A stretch of 64,000 nt of DNA from Gracilimonas sp. (GTDB lineage: Bacteria > Bacteroidota > Rhodothermia > Balneolales > Balneolaceae). The notes under the pieces are model-generated. The model was given only the letters and a program-made list of their open reading frames with translations. It was not told where the DNA came from and ran no database searches. The stretch spans positions 310,001 through 374,000 of the forward strand of contig JAKURD010000001.1 of the NCBI GenBank assembly GCA_022450045.1. The letters run 5' to 3'. The translations under genes were made by a program, and so were the position numbers. Shown here piece by piece: positions 27,076 through 36,841 of the stretch. The stretch's first letter is position 1. Every line of letters begins with the position of its first letter.

Positions 27076-27608
27076 TGAAGAAACTGACTACCAAAGAAAT
27101 ACTCGAAGAAAATCTCTCACGAACTGCTCCTGAAAAACTTAGATCCATAAAGATCCTTATTCCTGATATCCGAAGTTTGCATAACGTAGGCTCTATCTTC
27201 AGATCGGCAGATGCGTTTGGGATATCAGAGATCATCTTAGCAGGATATACGCCTACTCCTCCCCGTCCCGGGATCAATAAAACAGCCATCGGCGCAGAAG
27301 AATTTATAGCGTGGCGATATGAAAAAGATGCGCTCAAAGCATTGGAGAAACTAAAGGAGGAAGGTTACTACATCGCTGGTCTCGAACAAACTTCTGAAAG
27401 TACTCAGCTCCCTGATTTTGAAGCCAATAAGCATTCAAAAATGTGCATAGTCTTAGGAAGTGAAGTCTCCGGGATCGAAGATGAATTACTTGCTTTGGTG
27501 GATGAGTTTGTAGCCATCCCTCAATATGGAAGAAAGCATTCGTTAAATGTTTCCGTAGCTGCAGGAGTAGTTTTATATGCCATGTTGGAGAAATTGTGGG
27601 ATCGTTAA
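27075..27608 (+). CDS. TrmH/SpoU-family RNA 2'-O-methyltransferase
   Basis: 177-aa SPOUT methyltransferase without an N-terminal substrate-binding domain. Motif 1 is NVGSIFRSADAFG, motif 2 LGSEVSGIEDELL, and motif 3 IPQYGRKHSLNVSVAAGVVLYAML, all intact and able to form the trefoil-knot SAM site. The target (tRNA Gm18-like or tRNA position 34) cannot be told from sequence. It is cotranscribed with the SulP gene through a one-base overlap. Confidence 0.88.
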   Translation: MKKLTTKEILEENLSRTAPEKLRSIKILIPDIRSLHNVGSIFRSADAFGISEIILAGYTPTPPRPGINKTAIGAEEFIAWRYEKDALKALEKLKEEGYYIAGLEQTSESTQLPDFEANKHSKMCIVLGSEVSGIEDELLALVDEFVAIPQYGRKHSLNVSVAAGVVLYAMLEKLWDR

Positions 27609-27642
27609 TGGATATTCGTTAATTGTGTATTTATTAACTTGT

Positions 27643-27826
27643 AATCTGAGTTCGATTAAAAAGCAGGTTCTATGATAGGCAAGATGGTCATTTCGCGGCG
27701 AATGCCCGGAATTTACTTGTTGTTTACGTATCTATGATTGAATTACCGACGGTAATAATAAGATCCCTGCCTTCGCAGGGATGATTTTCAGGCAGTTTTC
27801 AAGCTATCAATAATCGAGCTCAGGTT
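27643..27826. repeat. Dispersed repeat (AATCTGAGTTCGATTA termini), copy 1
   Basis: 184-bp block with inverted ends AATCTGAGTTCGATTA (27643-27658) and TAATCGAGCTCAGGTT (27811-27826), two mismatches. The interior, from ATAGGCAAGATGG through TTCGCGGCGAATGCCCG and AAGATCCCTGCCTTCGCAGG, recurs almost unchanged at 44238-44396. It contains the stem CCTGC-CTTC-GCAGG. No coding frame. It occupies the gap between the methyltransferase and UDG genes. Confidence 0.75.
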
Positions 27827-27871
27827 TGTAATAACTTTCGATTTTACGAATCATGAATAACAAATAACGAA

Positions 27872-28684
27872 ATGTCCGATCCAAAAGAACTTATTGAAAA
27901 AGCGGAACGATTTATAAAACAACAGCAGAAAATGTATGGGGATTTTTCTTTAAATCTTGGCGAAGGTAGTCCTGCCCCAAAATCTCTAAACCAGCAAAGA
28001 GATGAGAATGCAGAAGCAGATCAGGTTAAGGAATCTTCTGAAGATTACGATACTCCGGCTACACAGAAATCGGTTCAACCCGAACCCAAAAAAGAACTTA
28101 GCACTGCAGAGAAAATTGCAGCCTGCCAAACCCTGGATGAATTACAAGCTTTATGCAAAGAATCCGATGAACTCCGCACCGATCTGGAGGGCACTAATTT
28201 GGTATTCGGTGTCGGGGATCCAAATGCAGATTTAATGATTGTGGGTGAAGCTCCGGGATTTAACGAGGACAAACAGGGCGAGCCGTTTGTGGGAGAAGCA
28301 GGTCAGCTGCTGGATAAGATAATGAAGGCCATTAATTTTAAGCGAGAGGATATCTATATCGCCAATATCCTAAAGCACCGTCCGCCCAATAACCGTGATC
28401 CAAAGCCGGAAGAACGTCAGCGAAGCCTGCCCTACCTTTTGCGGCAAATTGAACTGATCGATCCTAAACTCATCTTATGTGTTGGACGAATTTCAGCTAC
28501 TACCCTTTTAGATAAAAATACTTCCTTAAGTAAACTCAGGGGAGAATTTCACCCCTTCCACGGACGGGAACTGATGGCCACCTATCATCCTGCTGCATTG
28601 CTTAGAAATCAACAATGGAAACGCCCCACCTGGGAGGATGTCCAAAAATTAAGAAAGCGGTATGATGAGTTGGGCGGAAAGTAA
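27872..28684 (+). CDS. Family-4-like uracil-DNA glycosylase lacking most Fe-S cysteines
   Basis: 270 aa: a low-complexity N-terminal tail of about 75 residues, then a UDG fold. Motif A is [17 protein letters not shown], followed by AGQLLDK, and motif B is the YHPAALLRN loop near the C-terminus. In family 4 a 4Fe-4S cluster is held by C-x2-C before the fold, by the Cys of KCRPP and by the Cys of CxPYL. Here these positions read CKES, KHRPP and RSLPYL, so three of four ligands are replaced. The active-site motifs are intact, so uracil excision is still likely. It is followed by dnaB. Confidence 0.85.
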   Translation: MSDPKELIEKAERFIKQQQKMYGDFSLNLGEGSPAPKSLNQQRDENAEADQVKESSEDYDTPATQKSVQPEPKKELSTAEKIAACQTLDELQALCKESDELRTDLEGTNLVFGVGDPNADLMIVGEAPGFNEDKQGEPFVGEAGQLLDKIMKAINFKREDIYIANILKHRPPNNRDPKPEERQRSLPYLLRQIELIDPKLILCVGRISATTLLDKNTSLSKLRGEFHPFHGRELMATYHPAALLRNQQWKRPTWEDVQKLRKRYDELGGK

Positions 28685-28803
28685 CCTGACTGTGGATAAC
28701 TTTGTCTAAAATTTGTTTAAAAAGAATCTCAATTCGGTTCTGATTTATACCTATTTTCGTTATTCACTTTTTCGTTTCAGCAAAAGATCTCTCAGTCTCT
28801 CTC

Positions 28804-30342
28804 ATGGCAAAAAAGAACGGTTCGTACAGTAACAACTATCAGCAGGATGATTCAAAGAAGCTTGAACAAGGCGGGCGCGTTCCCCCTCAGGCCGTTGAAG
28901 TTGAGGAAGCTGTTCTTGGAGCCATGCTGATCGAACACGGTGCGGCAACCATTGCCCTGCAGATGCTGAAGCCTACCGATTTCTACAGAACCGCTAATCG
29001 ACACATTTTTGAAACACTCACAAATTTATACGAGCGAGATAATCCGCTTGATCTGCTTACTGTTGAGAATGAACTAAAGGATAACAATCTGCTGGAAGTG
29101 TGTGGCGGACCAACTTACTTATCTGACCTGACCCGTTCGGTGAGCTCTTCGGCCAACATCGAATATCATTCGCAGATCATTATTGAAAAGGCGATTAAGC
29201 GAAACCTCATTCTTGCAAGTAACGATGTGATCAAAGATGCTTACGATACCACTTCTGATGCCTACGATGTATTGGATCACGCTGAGCAAAGTATTTTCGA
29301 TCTCTCCAATCAAAAAAGCCGCAGTTCTGCTGTACCCGTTGAGAAACTTCTGAAGGATACGCTTTCATATCTGGAAGATCTTCGGGGCAAAGAATATGGT
29401 ATTACCGGAGTTCCAACCGGTTTAGCCATCGATGATATGACCGCCGGCTGGCAGAAAGGAGATCTCGTTATAATCGCGGCTCGCCCTTCGATGGGTAAGA
29501 CTGCTTTCGTATTGACAGCAGCCCGTAATGCAGCCATGCATCCGGATGAAAATCTTCGAACCCCCATTGCCCTTTTCAGCCTGGAGATGTCTAATCAATC
29601 TCTTGTTCAGCGTTTGCTAACCATGGAAGCTCGTGTCCGCGCCGATGAAGCCCGAAAAGGCACGCTTAAGGATGAAGACTTCCGCCGGCTGATAGACGCT
29701 GCAAGTCGCCTTTTCAGTGCAGAAATTTATATTGATGATACGCCTGCTATCAGTTTGATGGAACTTCGAACAAAATGCCGTAGGTTGAAAAGTGAAAAAG
29801 ACATCGGCTTGATCGTGATCGATTATCTGCAGCTGATGCAGGCCAATTCGAAAGATATTGGAAACCGTGAGCAGGAAATTGCCACCATTTCACGTGGCCT
29901 TAAAAGCCTTGCCAAAGAATTGGATGTTCCGGTTATTGCTCTTGCTCAGCTATCACGAGCAGTGGAGCAACGCGGTGGTGATAAAAGGCCACAGCTTAGT
30001 GACCTTCGTGAGTCCGGTTCCATTGAGCAGGATGCCGATATTGTAATGTTTTTATACCGCCCGGAATATTATGGCATCACCACGACCGAGGAAGGACAGT
30101 CTACAGCCGGACTTGCAGAAATCATTATCGGAAAGCAGCGTAACGGTCCGGTAGGAAGCAAAATGATGTATTTTGTGAAAGAATATGCCCGGTTTGAGAA
30201 TCTCACTTCAGCCTCTAATGACAATCCTATGATGGGTAAGGGCGGGAACAATGGTGGCGGTAATCCTAATCTCGGCAGTGGAAATGACGGCTCTCCTCCC
30301 ATGCCTCACAGCCCCGCCCCGGATGAAGATGCCCCTTTTTAA
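28804..30342 (+). CDS. dnaB: Replicative DNA helicase DnaB
   Basis: 512-aa hexameric helicase of the replication fork. The N-terminal primase-interacting domain starts PQAVEVEEAVLGAMLIE. The RecA-like domain has Walker A in ARPSMGKTAF, Walker B LIVIDYLQLM and the arginine-finger region. LSDLRESGSIEQDADIVMFLYRPEYY is the conserved C-terminal stretch. No intein interrupts it. The tail is Gly/Asn/Pro-rich and ends in DEDAPF. About 120 bp of leader follow the UDG gene. Confidence 0.96.
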   Translation: MAKKNGSYSNNYQQDDSKKLEQGGRVPPQAVEVEEAVLGAMLIEHGAATIALQMLKPTDFYRTANRHIFETLTNLYERDNPLDLLTVENELKDNNLLEVCGGPTYLSDLTRSVSSSANIEYHSQIIIEKAIKRNLILASNDVIKDAYDTTSDAYDVLDHAEQSIFDLSNQKSRSSAVPVEKLLKDTLSYLEDLRGKEYGITGVPTGLAIDDMTAGWQKGDLVIIAARPSMGKTAFVLTAARNAAMHPDENLRTPIALFSLEMSNQSLVQRLLTMEARVRADEARKGTLKDEDFRRLIDAASRLFSAEIYIDDTPAISLMELRTKCRRLKSEKDIGLIVIDYLQLMQANSKDIGNREQEIATISRGLKSLAKELDVPVIALAQLSRAVEQRGGDKRPQLSDLRESGSIEQDADIVMFLYRPEYYGITTTEEGQSTAGLAEIIIGKQRNGPVGSKMMYFVKEYARFENLTSASNDNPMMGKGGNNGGGNPNLGSGNDGSPPMPHSPAPDEDAPF

Positions 30343-30471
30343 ATTCGTTGATAAATAGTTGCCTTCTTTAATGGCTCGTCGATTAGGCCTAATATCCTCT
30401 CCGATCTTTGCGAATACTCTGCGTCCTCTGCTTTAAATAAAAAGATGTCGGGTTATCAAAAGAAAAACCTA

Positions 30472-31578
30472 TCACACCATCTCTTCAAACAGCTTATCAA
30501 AGGCTTTGATACGTTTTGACCAATCCAGATGGCTATTGATGTTCTGAAGGGAATTTTTTGGCAGGGATTTCGTATTTCCGGTAAGCAGGTCTTTCAAATA
30601 GTGAAACAGGTCATCCTCGGTCTCATACAAAACCGGTGCATGTAAAAGAGGATCGTGCAAGCTTTTCGGGATTAGTTCAGGGTAATGTAAACTCTTGGGC
30701 ACCAATGGGTGGCACCCACAATATATTGCCTCCATTATAGCCACACAGAAGAATTCATAGCTTGCCGTAGACACTACGATATCACCCGAATGAAGCAGTT
30801 TGCTGTAGTTTTCTTTGTCATCCACATAGCCAAAATGGGTGATCTGCTGGCCGAAACGCTGCCAGGCCTTTTCGAATTCCTCGGGTTTTTCATGCTGCGT
30901 ATCCCCCGCAAGGATTAGATCAAATTTCAGGTCAATGTCATTCAAGCGATTCAGCACTCTGAAAAACATGGCCGGGTTACGATCAAACTGCCAGCGTTGG
31001 TTCCAAACGATCACCGGAGTTTCGTTTTCAGATCGTGTATCCGGTTGCTTGTCAAAGCTTTTCAGATCCAGGCCGGGATGCATCACAATGCTTTTTTCTC
31101 GGATCTTATCAACGGTCCCATGTTGCTTTCCATCGGGAAAATTATCCAGAAAACCGGGTAAAGCATCCATCAGATCGTCAAGGTGAAACTGGGATGAAAA
31201 AAGCAGTTTATCAGCCACCAGCATGCTTAAATAGTTGATGTAACAATAGGTCAGATCACGCTTTTCCCCATCCGGTATTGGTCGGGTAAACTGATTTTCA
31301 TGCATGTACATGATCACCGGTGTATGAGCAAATCTTGGATTGGTCAGAGCCATAAACGCCGGAAGATTGGTCATGCTGCTGGTGAGCAAGAGATCGATAT
31401 CCTCTTCCACCTTATTTGTCATCTCTGTAAGTGTGACCGAATCCCCATGCATTCTCCATTTCCAGCCTTTATAGTTCAATTTTATGGGAATGATGTTGTG
31501 GCTGGAATGTTTCTCAAGTCCTTTGAGAAAAGCTTTATGGGAGCCGCTGTAAAATGGTTCTACCGCCAGGATATTCAT
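30472..31578 (-). CDS. Glycosyltransferase of the tRNA-queuosine mannosyltransferase (QTMAN/GTDC1, DUF3524) family
   Basis: 368 aa. The N-terminal domain has the DUF3524 pattern: NILAVEPFYSGSHKAFLKGL, KWRMHG, LLTSSMTNLPAFMAL, and YMHENQFTRP. The C-terminal GT4 half has PVIVWNQRWQFDRNP and the nucleotide-sugar Glu motif EFFCVAIMEAIYCGCHPLVP. In animals the family mannosylates queuosine in tRNA-Asp; for bacterial members a tRNA-Q substrate is an inference. The ATG at 31578 is preferred over a TTG three codons upstream. It stands alone between dnaB (convergent) and a repeat. Confidence 0.8.
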   Translation of the reverse strand: MNILAVEPFYSGSHKAFLKGLEKHSSHNIIPIKLNYKGWKWRMHGDSVTLTEMTNKVEEDIDLLLTSSMTNLPAFMALTNPRFAHTPVIMYMHENQFTRPIPDGEKRDLTYCYINYLSMLVADKLLFSSQFHLDDLMDALPGFLDNFPDGKQHGTVDKIREKSIVMHPGLDLKSFDKQPDTRSENETPVIVWNQRWQFDRNPAMFFRVLNRLNDIDLKFDLILAGDTQHEKPEEFEKAWQRFGQQITHFGYVDDKENYSKLLHSGDIVVSTASYEFFCVAIMEAIYCGCHPLVPKSLHYPELIPKSLHDPLLHAPVLYETEDDLFHYLKDLLTGNTKSLPKNSLQNINSHLDWSKRIKAFDKLFEEMV

Positions 31579-31668
31579 GTGTAGCAATATCGTTTGAAAA
31601 CTAAGTCTAAGTATAGGGAATTTTTAGGATGAGCGAATAATATTTCATGCATCCGAACACGACCTGAG

Positions 31669-31840
31669 GATAACCCATCTGACCGGGAGGCAGTGCAAAC
31701 AACCCCGAATTCGATCTGATGGACCACCCATCTGATCAATGATACAGGTGCAGGATGTTGGATTAGCACACGAAATGAACTTGAGTGCCCCCATCCAACA
31801 ATCGGTCAGACGGCTTAGAGCCGGTAGACCGGGAGGTAGT
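31669..31840. repeat. Dispersed repeat (CGATCTGATGG family), copy 2
   Basis: Non-coding block between the glycosyltransferase start and the mutL stop. It contains TCGATCTGATGGACCACC, CATCTGATCAATGATACAGG and ATCCAACAATCGGTCAGA, matching copies at 58983-59298 and 63431-63597 in the same orientation and 7527-7790 in reverse. No clear terminal inverted repeat was seen for this copy. The remaining bases to 31579 hold nothing recognised. Confidence 0.65.
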
Positions 31841-31842
31841 TT

Positions 31843-33693
31843 TTACCTAAATCGAGCTTGGATTTCGTCCAGCGGAATATAACTGATCGTGGGTTTCTTT
31901 AATGGATCGAGATAAGGCTGCTCACAGGCAAATAATTGATCGACCAGTGATTCCATTTCCTGCCCGGTCAGTTTCTTTCCTCTTGGGATAGCTGCCTTGG
32001 CTGCAAAAGCGATCGCCAGTTTTTCACGGGCCTCAAGTTTCACCTTTTGTCCCAACTCCTGATATTGATGGAGCATGGAGATCAGCACTTCTTCCTCGTT
32101 CCCGATCTCAATATCGGCCGGCACTCCGTTTATCATAGCCGTATTTCCACTCAAAAGCTGTACCGAAAACCCCATCCGCTGTATAATGGAATGAAGTTCT
32201 TTGAGTAAGGTGTAGTCCGAAGCTGAGAGTTCCAGCGTTTGCGCAAATAAAAGCTGTTGTGTGCTTGGCAGCGCCTCTTCCGTGGCATTGATCGCCTTTT
32301 CGAAGATAATGCGTTTATGAGCTAAATGCTGATCGATAACGGTTAATCCCGTGCGTGTCTGTGTTAGGATATAAGCGTTATGCAGTTGCCAAAACCCTTT
32401 ATCCTGTGCCACCTCGCCTTTAGATTCTCCTGCAGGCTGAAAAGCTTGAGTTTTATCCCCTTCAGCTCCGGTTTGGAACGATCTCCCACCATACAATTGC
32501 TTCGAAAATTCATCGCCTCTGCCCTTCACAGAATCAGGATTGTTGTTTATCCTGGAAGACATATGAAAGCCCCCGACTTCTCCTTGCGATCTATTTGGGC
32601 GGTTGAAACTGAACCCGGAGTCAAATCCTTTGGCGGGATCGTCACTCAGAAAGGTATCCTCATTAGGCTGTATATCCGGCACCTGAAAGTGTTTGTTCAA
32701 AGCTCGATTAACAACGGAACGGGCAAGCTGTATTACGCTTCGTTCATCCTCGAATTTTACTTCCATCTTTGCAGGATGAACATTCACATCTACCTTAGAA
32801 GGATCTATATCGAAGAACAGTGCGTAAAAAGGATACTCATTGTTGCGGGTCCATGCATCATATAAACTCAAAATTACGTGCGTGAGATAGCGATGCTGAA
32901 AAGGTCGTCCATTCACAAACAGAAACTGCTCTCCCCTACTCTTTTTAGCCAGTTTAGGATCGGAAGCAAACCCATGGATCTTCACATAACTTGTTTCCTC
33001 TCCAAACTCGATCAGGCTCGCTTTATAGGAACTTCCGAATATCTGTGTTACCCTATCTTTTAAATCCTGAATGGGAAGATCATAGATCACATCTCCATCA
33101 GCTTCCACGTAAAAAGCAACATCCGTACTTGCAAGAGCTGCATACTGTATAGTTCGGAGAATATGTCGGAGTTCTGTAACGTCTGTCTTCAAAAACTGTC
33201 TTCGCGCGGGCACATTAAAGAACAAATTTCGAACAGCGATGGTAGTACCATCATCAGTGGCGGTAGGCTTTATTTCGCGTTCTTCTCCGCCCCAGACCTC
33301 AAATTTCCAACCGTTCTCATCTCCTGCTCTTTTTGTCTTCACCGTAACCTGGGAAACCGATGCGATGGAAGCCATAGCCTCTCCCCGAAAACCAAGGGTG
33401 CGAATTTTAAAGAGGTCATCAACGGAATTGATCTTGGAGGTAGCATGTCGTTCAAAACAAAGCGGCAGATCCTTCTTACTCATCCCGCAGCCATTATCAG
33501 AAACCTGTATAAGAGTACGGCCTGCATTCTGGATCAGGATCTTAAGCTGGTCGGCTCCGGCGTCGATGGCATTATCGAGAAGTTCTTTAACAACGGAAGC
33601 CGGACGTTGTATGACTTCCCCTGCCGCAATTTTATTGCTTATTTCAGGCGGCAGTTGATGAATAATAGAATCGCTGATATGCGTGTCGCTCAA
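31843..33693 (-). CDS. mutL: DNA mismatch repair protein MutL (endonuclease motifs degenerate)
   Basis: 616 aa. The GHKL ATPase N-terminus is complete: NKIAAGEVIQRPASVVKELLDNAIDAGA, DNGCGM, HATSKI and TLGFRGEAMASI. A middle linker is Gly/Ser-rich, and the C-terminal dimerisation domain is present. The PMS2/MutL endonuclease motif DQHA-x2-E-x4-E reads DQHLAHKRIIFE, with Lys at the first Glu. The usual ACR/K motif reads AAKAAI, and the usual CPHGRP reads DPLKKP. The metal site is therefore lost and the protein probably acts only as an ATP-driven matchmaker. Confidence 0.93.
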   Translation of the reverse strand: MSDTHISDSIIHQLPPEISNKIAAGEVIQRPASVVKELLDNAIDAGADQLKILIQNAGRTLIQVSDNGCGMSKKDLPLCFERHATSKINSVDDLFKIRTLGFRGEAMASIASVSQVTVKTKRAGDENGWKFEVWGGEEREIKPTATDDGTTIAVRNLFFNVPARRQFLKTDVTELRHILRTIQYAALASTDVAFYVEADGDVIYDLPIQDLKDRVTQIFGSSYKASLIEFGEETSYVKIHGFASDPKLAKKSRGEQFLFVNGRPFQHRYLTHVILSLYDAWTRNNEYPFYALFFDIDPSKVDVNVHPAKMEVKFEDERSVIQLARSVVNRALNKHFQVPDIQPNEDTFLSDDPAKGFDSGFSFNRPNRSQGEVGGFHMSSRINNNPDSVKGRGDEFSKQLYGGRSFQTGAEGDKTQAFQPAGESKGEVAQDKGFWQLHNAYILTQTRTGLTVIDQHLAHKRIIFEKAINATEEALPSTQQLLFAQTLELSASDYTLLKELHSIIQRMGFSVQLLSGNTAMINGVPADIEIGNEEEVLISMLHQYQELGQKVKLEAREKLAIAFAAKAAIPRGKKLTGQEMESLVDQLFACEQPYLDPLKKPTISYIPLDEIQARFR

Positions 33694-33709
33694 TTAAATG
33701 ATCTATATT

Positions 33710-33916
33710 TTAAAGTGAAATTAGATAAACGATGATGGCCAATAAAGCAGCAAAGAACACAATTCTCGAAAATTGTGCCGGTCTGCGGCGAGTGTGTGTC
33801 TCAAATTTAATTCGCTTGCGCCGCTTTTCCTTTTCGTCCTTTTCAGGATCGTAATATCGAAACGGATAGTCGAATTTCTTGGGTTTGGGCCGGAAGCCGA
33901 ACATTGGTTTGATCAT
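33710..33916 (-). CDS. Small membrane protein of unknown function
   Basis: 68 aa from the ATG at 33916 (longer GTG/TTG starts are open). A very basic N-terminal region (KPKKFDYPFRYYDPEKDEKEKRRKR) is cut here to its key property: Lys/Arg/Asp-rich. One hydrophobic helix at the C-terminus (IVFFAALLAIIVYLISL) would anchor it with the charged part in the cytoplasm. It lies 17 bp upstream of mutL in the same direction, so the two are probably cotranscribed. No family recognised. Confidence 0.6.
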   Translation of the reverse strand: MIKPMFGFRPKPKKFDYPFRYYDPEKDEKEKRRKRIKFETHTRRRPAQFSRIVFFAALLAIIVYLISL

Positions 33917-33987
33917 AAACAACACCTCATTTTATTAGCTTTAGAAGGCTAACGAAGTGGGCTAACCTATCGTGTCTCAATATATGA

Positions 33988-36435
<2,448 letters not shown>

Positions 36436-36464
36436 AAATTCAATTTTGGTTTTTCTGATCTTAG

Positions 36465-36493
36465 CCCGGTTCTTTAAAGAGCCGGGTTTTTTT
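36465..36493 (+). terminator. Intrinsic terminator of icd
   Basis: Hairpin of about 11 bp (CCCGGTTCTTT / AAAGAGCCGGG, 36465-36486, one G-T pair and almost no loop) followed by seven T residues. It lies 30 bp after the icd stop. Confidence 0.9.
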
Positions 36494-36611
36494 ATACCCT
36501 GATAATTATCCTTTTTTGATAAATCAAAAGGCTCATCAAGAATTAAAAGCGCTACCAATTTTACATTTGTGACTGATTTATAAAAACTTAAAAAGAAATT
36601 ATCGTCAGGTG

Positions 36612-36640
36612 TTTACTTTCAGGTTCAAATGGAATAGACT
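36612..36640 (+). promoter_or_regulatory. Candidate promoter of the thr operon
   Basis: TTTACT (36612-36617) and TAGACT (36635-36640) are exactly 17 bp apart. The -10 match is weak. Transcription would start a few bases before the leader-peptide ATG at 36647, the same unusually short spacing as in the trp leader. Confidence 0.3.
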
Positions 36641-36646
36641 AAAGCA

Positions 36647-36757
36647 ATGAAATTTGATCAATCACATAGCACAACCAATGAGGCTCTTTCGATGACTTTG
36701 AGCCATGCTATGTCTTTGACCAACACCACCATTACGATTACAATTACAACCCCTTAG
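36647..36757 (+). CDS. thrL: thr operon leader peptide, Thr/Ile-rich
   Basis: 36-codon frame with three in-frame ATGs (36647, 36692, 36710). The last 15 residues read MSLTNTTITITITTP, with seven Thr and three Ile codons, directly before TAG. This strongly resembles the Escherichia coli thrL peptide, although the phylum is different. It lies 84 bp before thrA. A hairpin with ATAGCA/TGCTAT and GGCTC/GAGCC arms (about 36666-36711) is formed within the frame, just before the Thr codons. This fits ribosome-mediated control of thrABC by charged tRNA-Thr and tRNA-Ile (inference). Confidence 0.75.
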   Translation: MKFDQSHSTTNEALSMTLSHAMSLTNTTITITITTP

Positions 36758-36768
36758 GGGGTGCTTTT
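36749..36768 (+). promoter_or_regulatory. Short hairpin at the end of the thr leader, possible attenuator
   Basis: ACCCC (36749-36753) pairs with GGGGT (36758-36762) around the stop codon, and GC then TTTT follow. The stem is only 5 bp and the T tract is short, so it is a weak terminator at best. A second small palindrome TGGCAT-T-ATGCCA follows near 36783-36795 without a T tract. No other feature was seen to 36841. Confidence 0.4.
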
Positions 36769-36841
36769 CTACATATCGCCATTTGGCATTATGCCATTCT
36801 CAAATAGCTTCAACGCTTAAAGTCATTAATCTCACTCTAAA

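Noticed and set aside
28804..30342. Possible intein or split in dnaB
   Set aside because: The gene is continuous at 512 codons with all helicase motifs adjacent; no insertion is present.
32380..33735. Several long forward frames opposite mutL
   Set aside because: They lie wholly antisense to a clear MutL coding sequence; composition and lack of motifs mark them as shadows.
36782..36796. TGGCAT/ATGCCA palindrome before thrA as an operon terminator
   Set aside because: Only a 6-bp stem with one-base loop and no T tract; more likely a small operator-like palindrome or chance.
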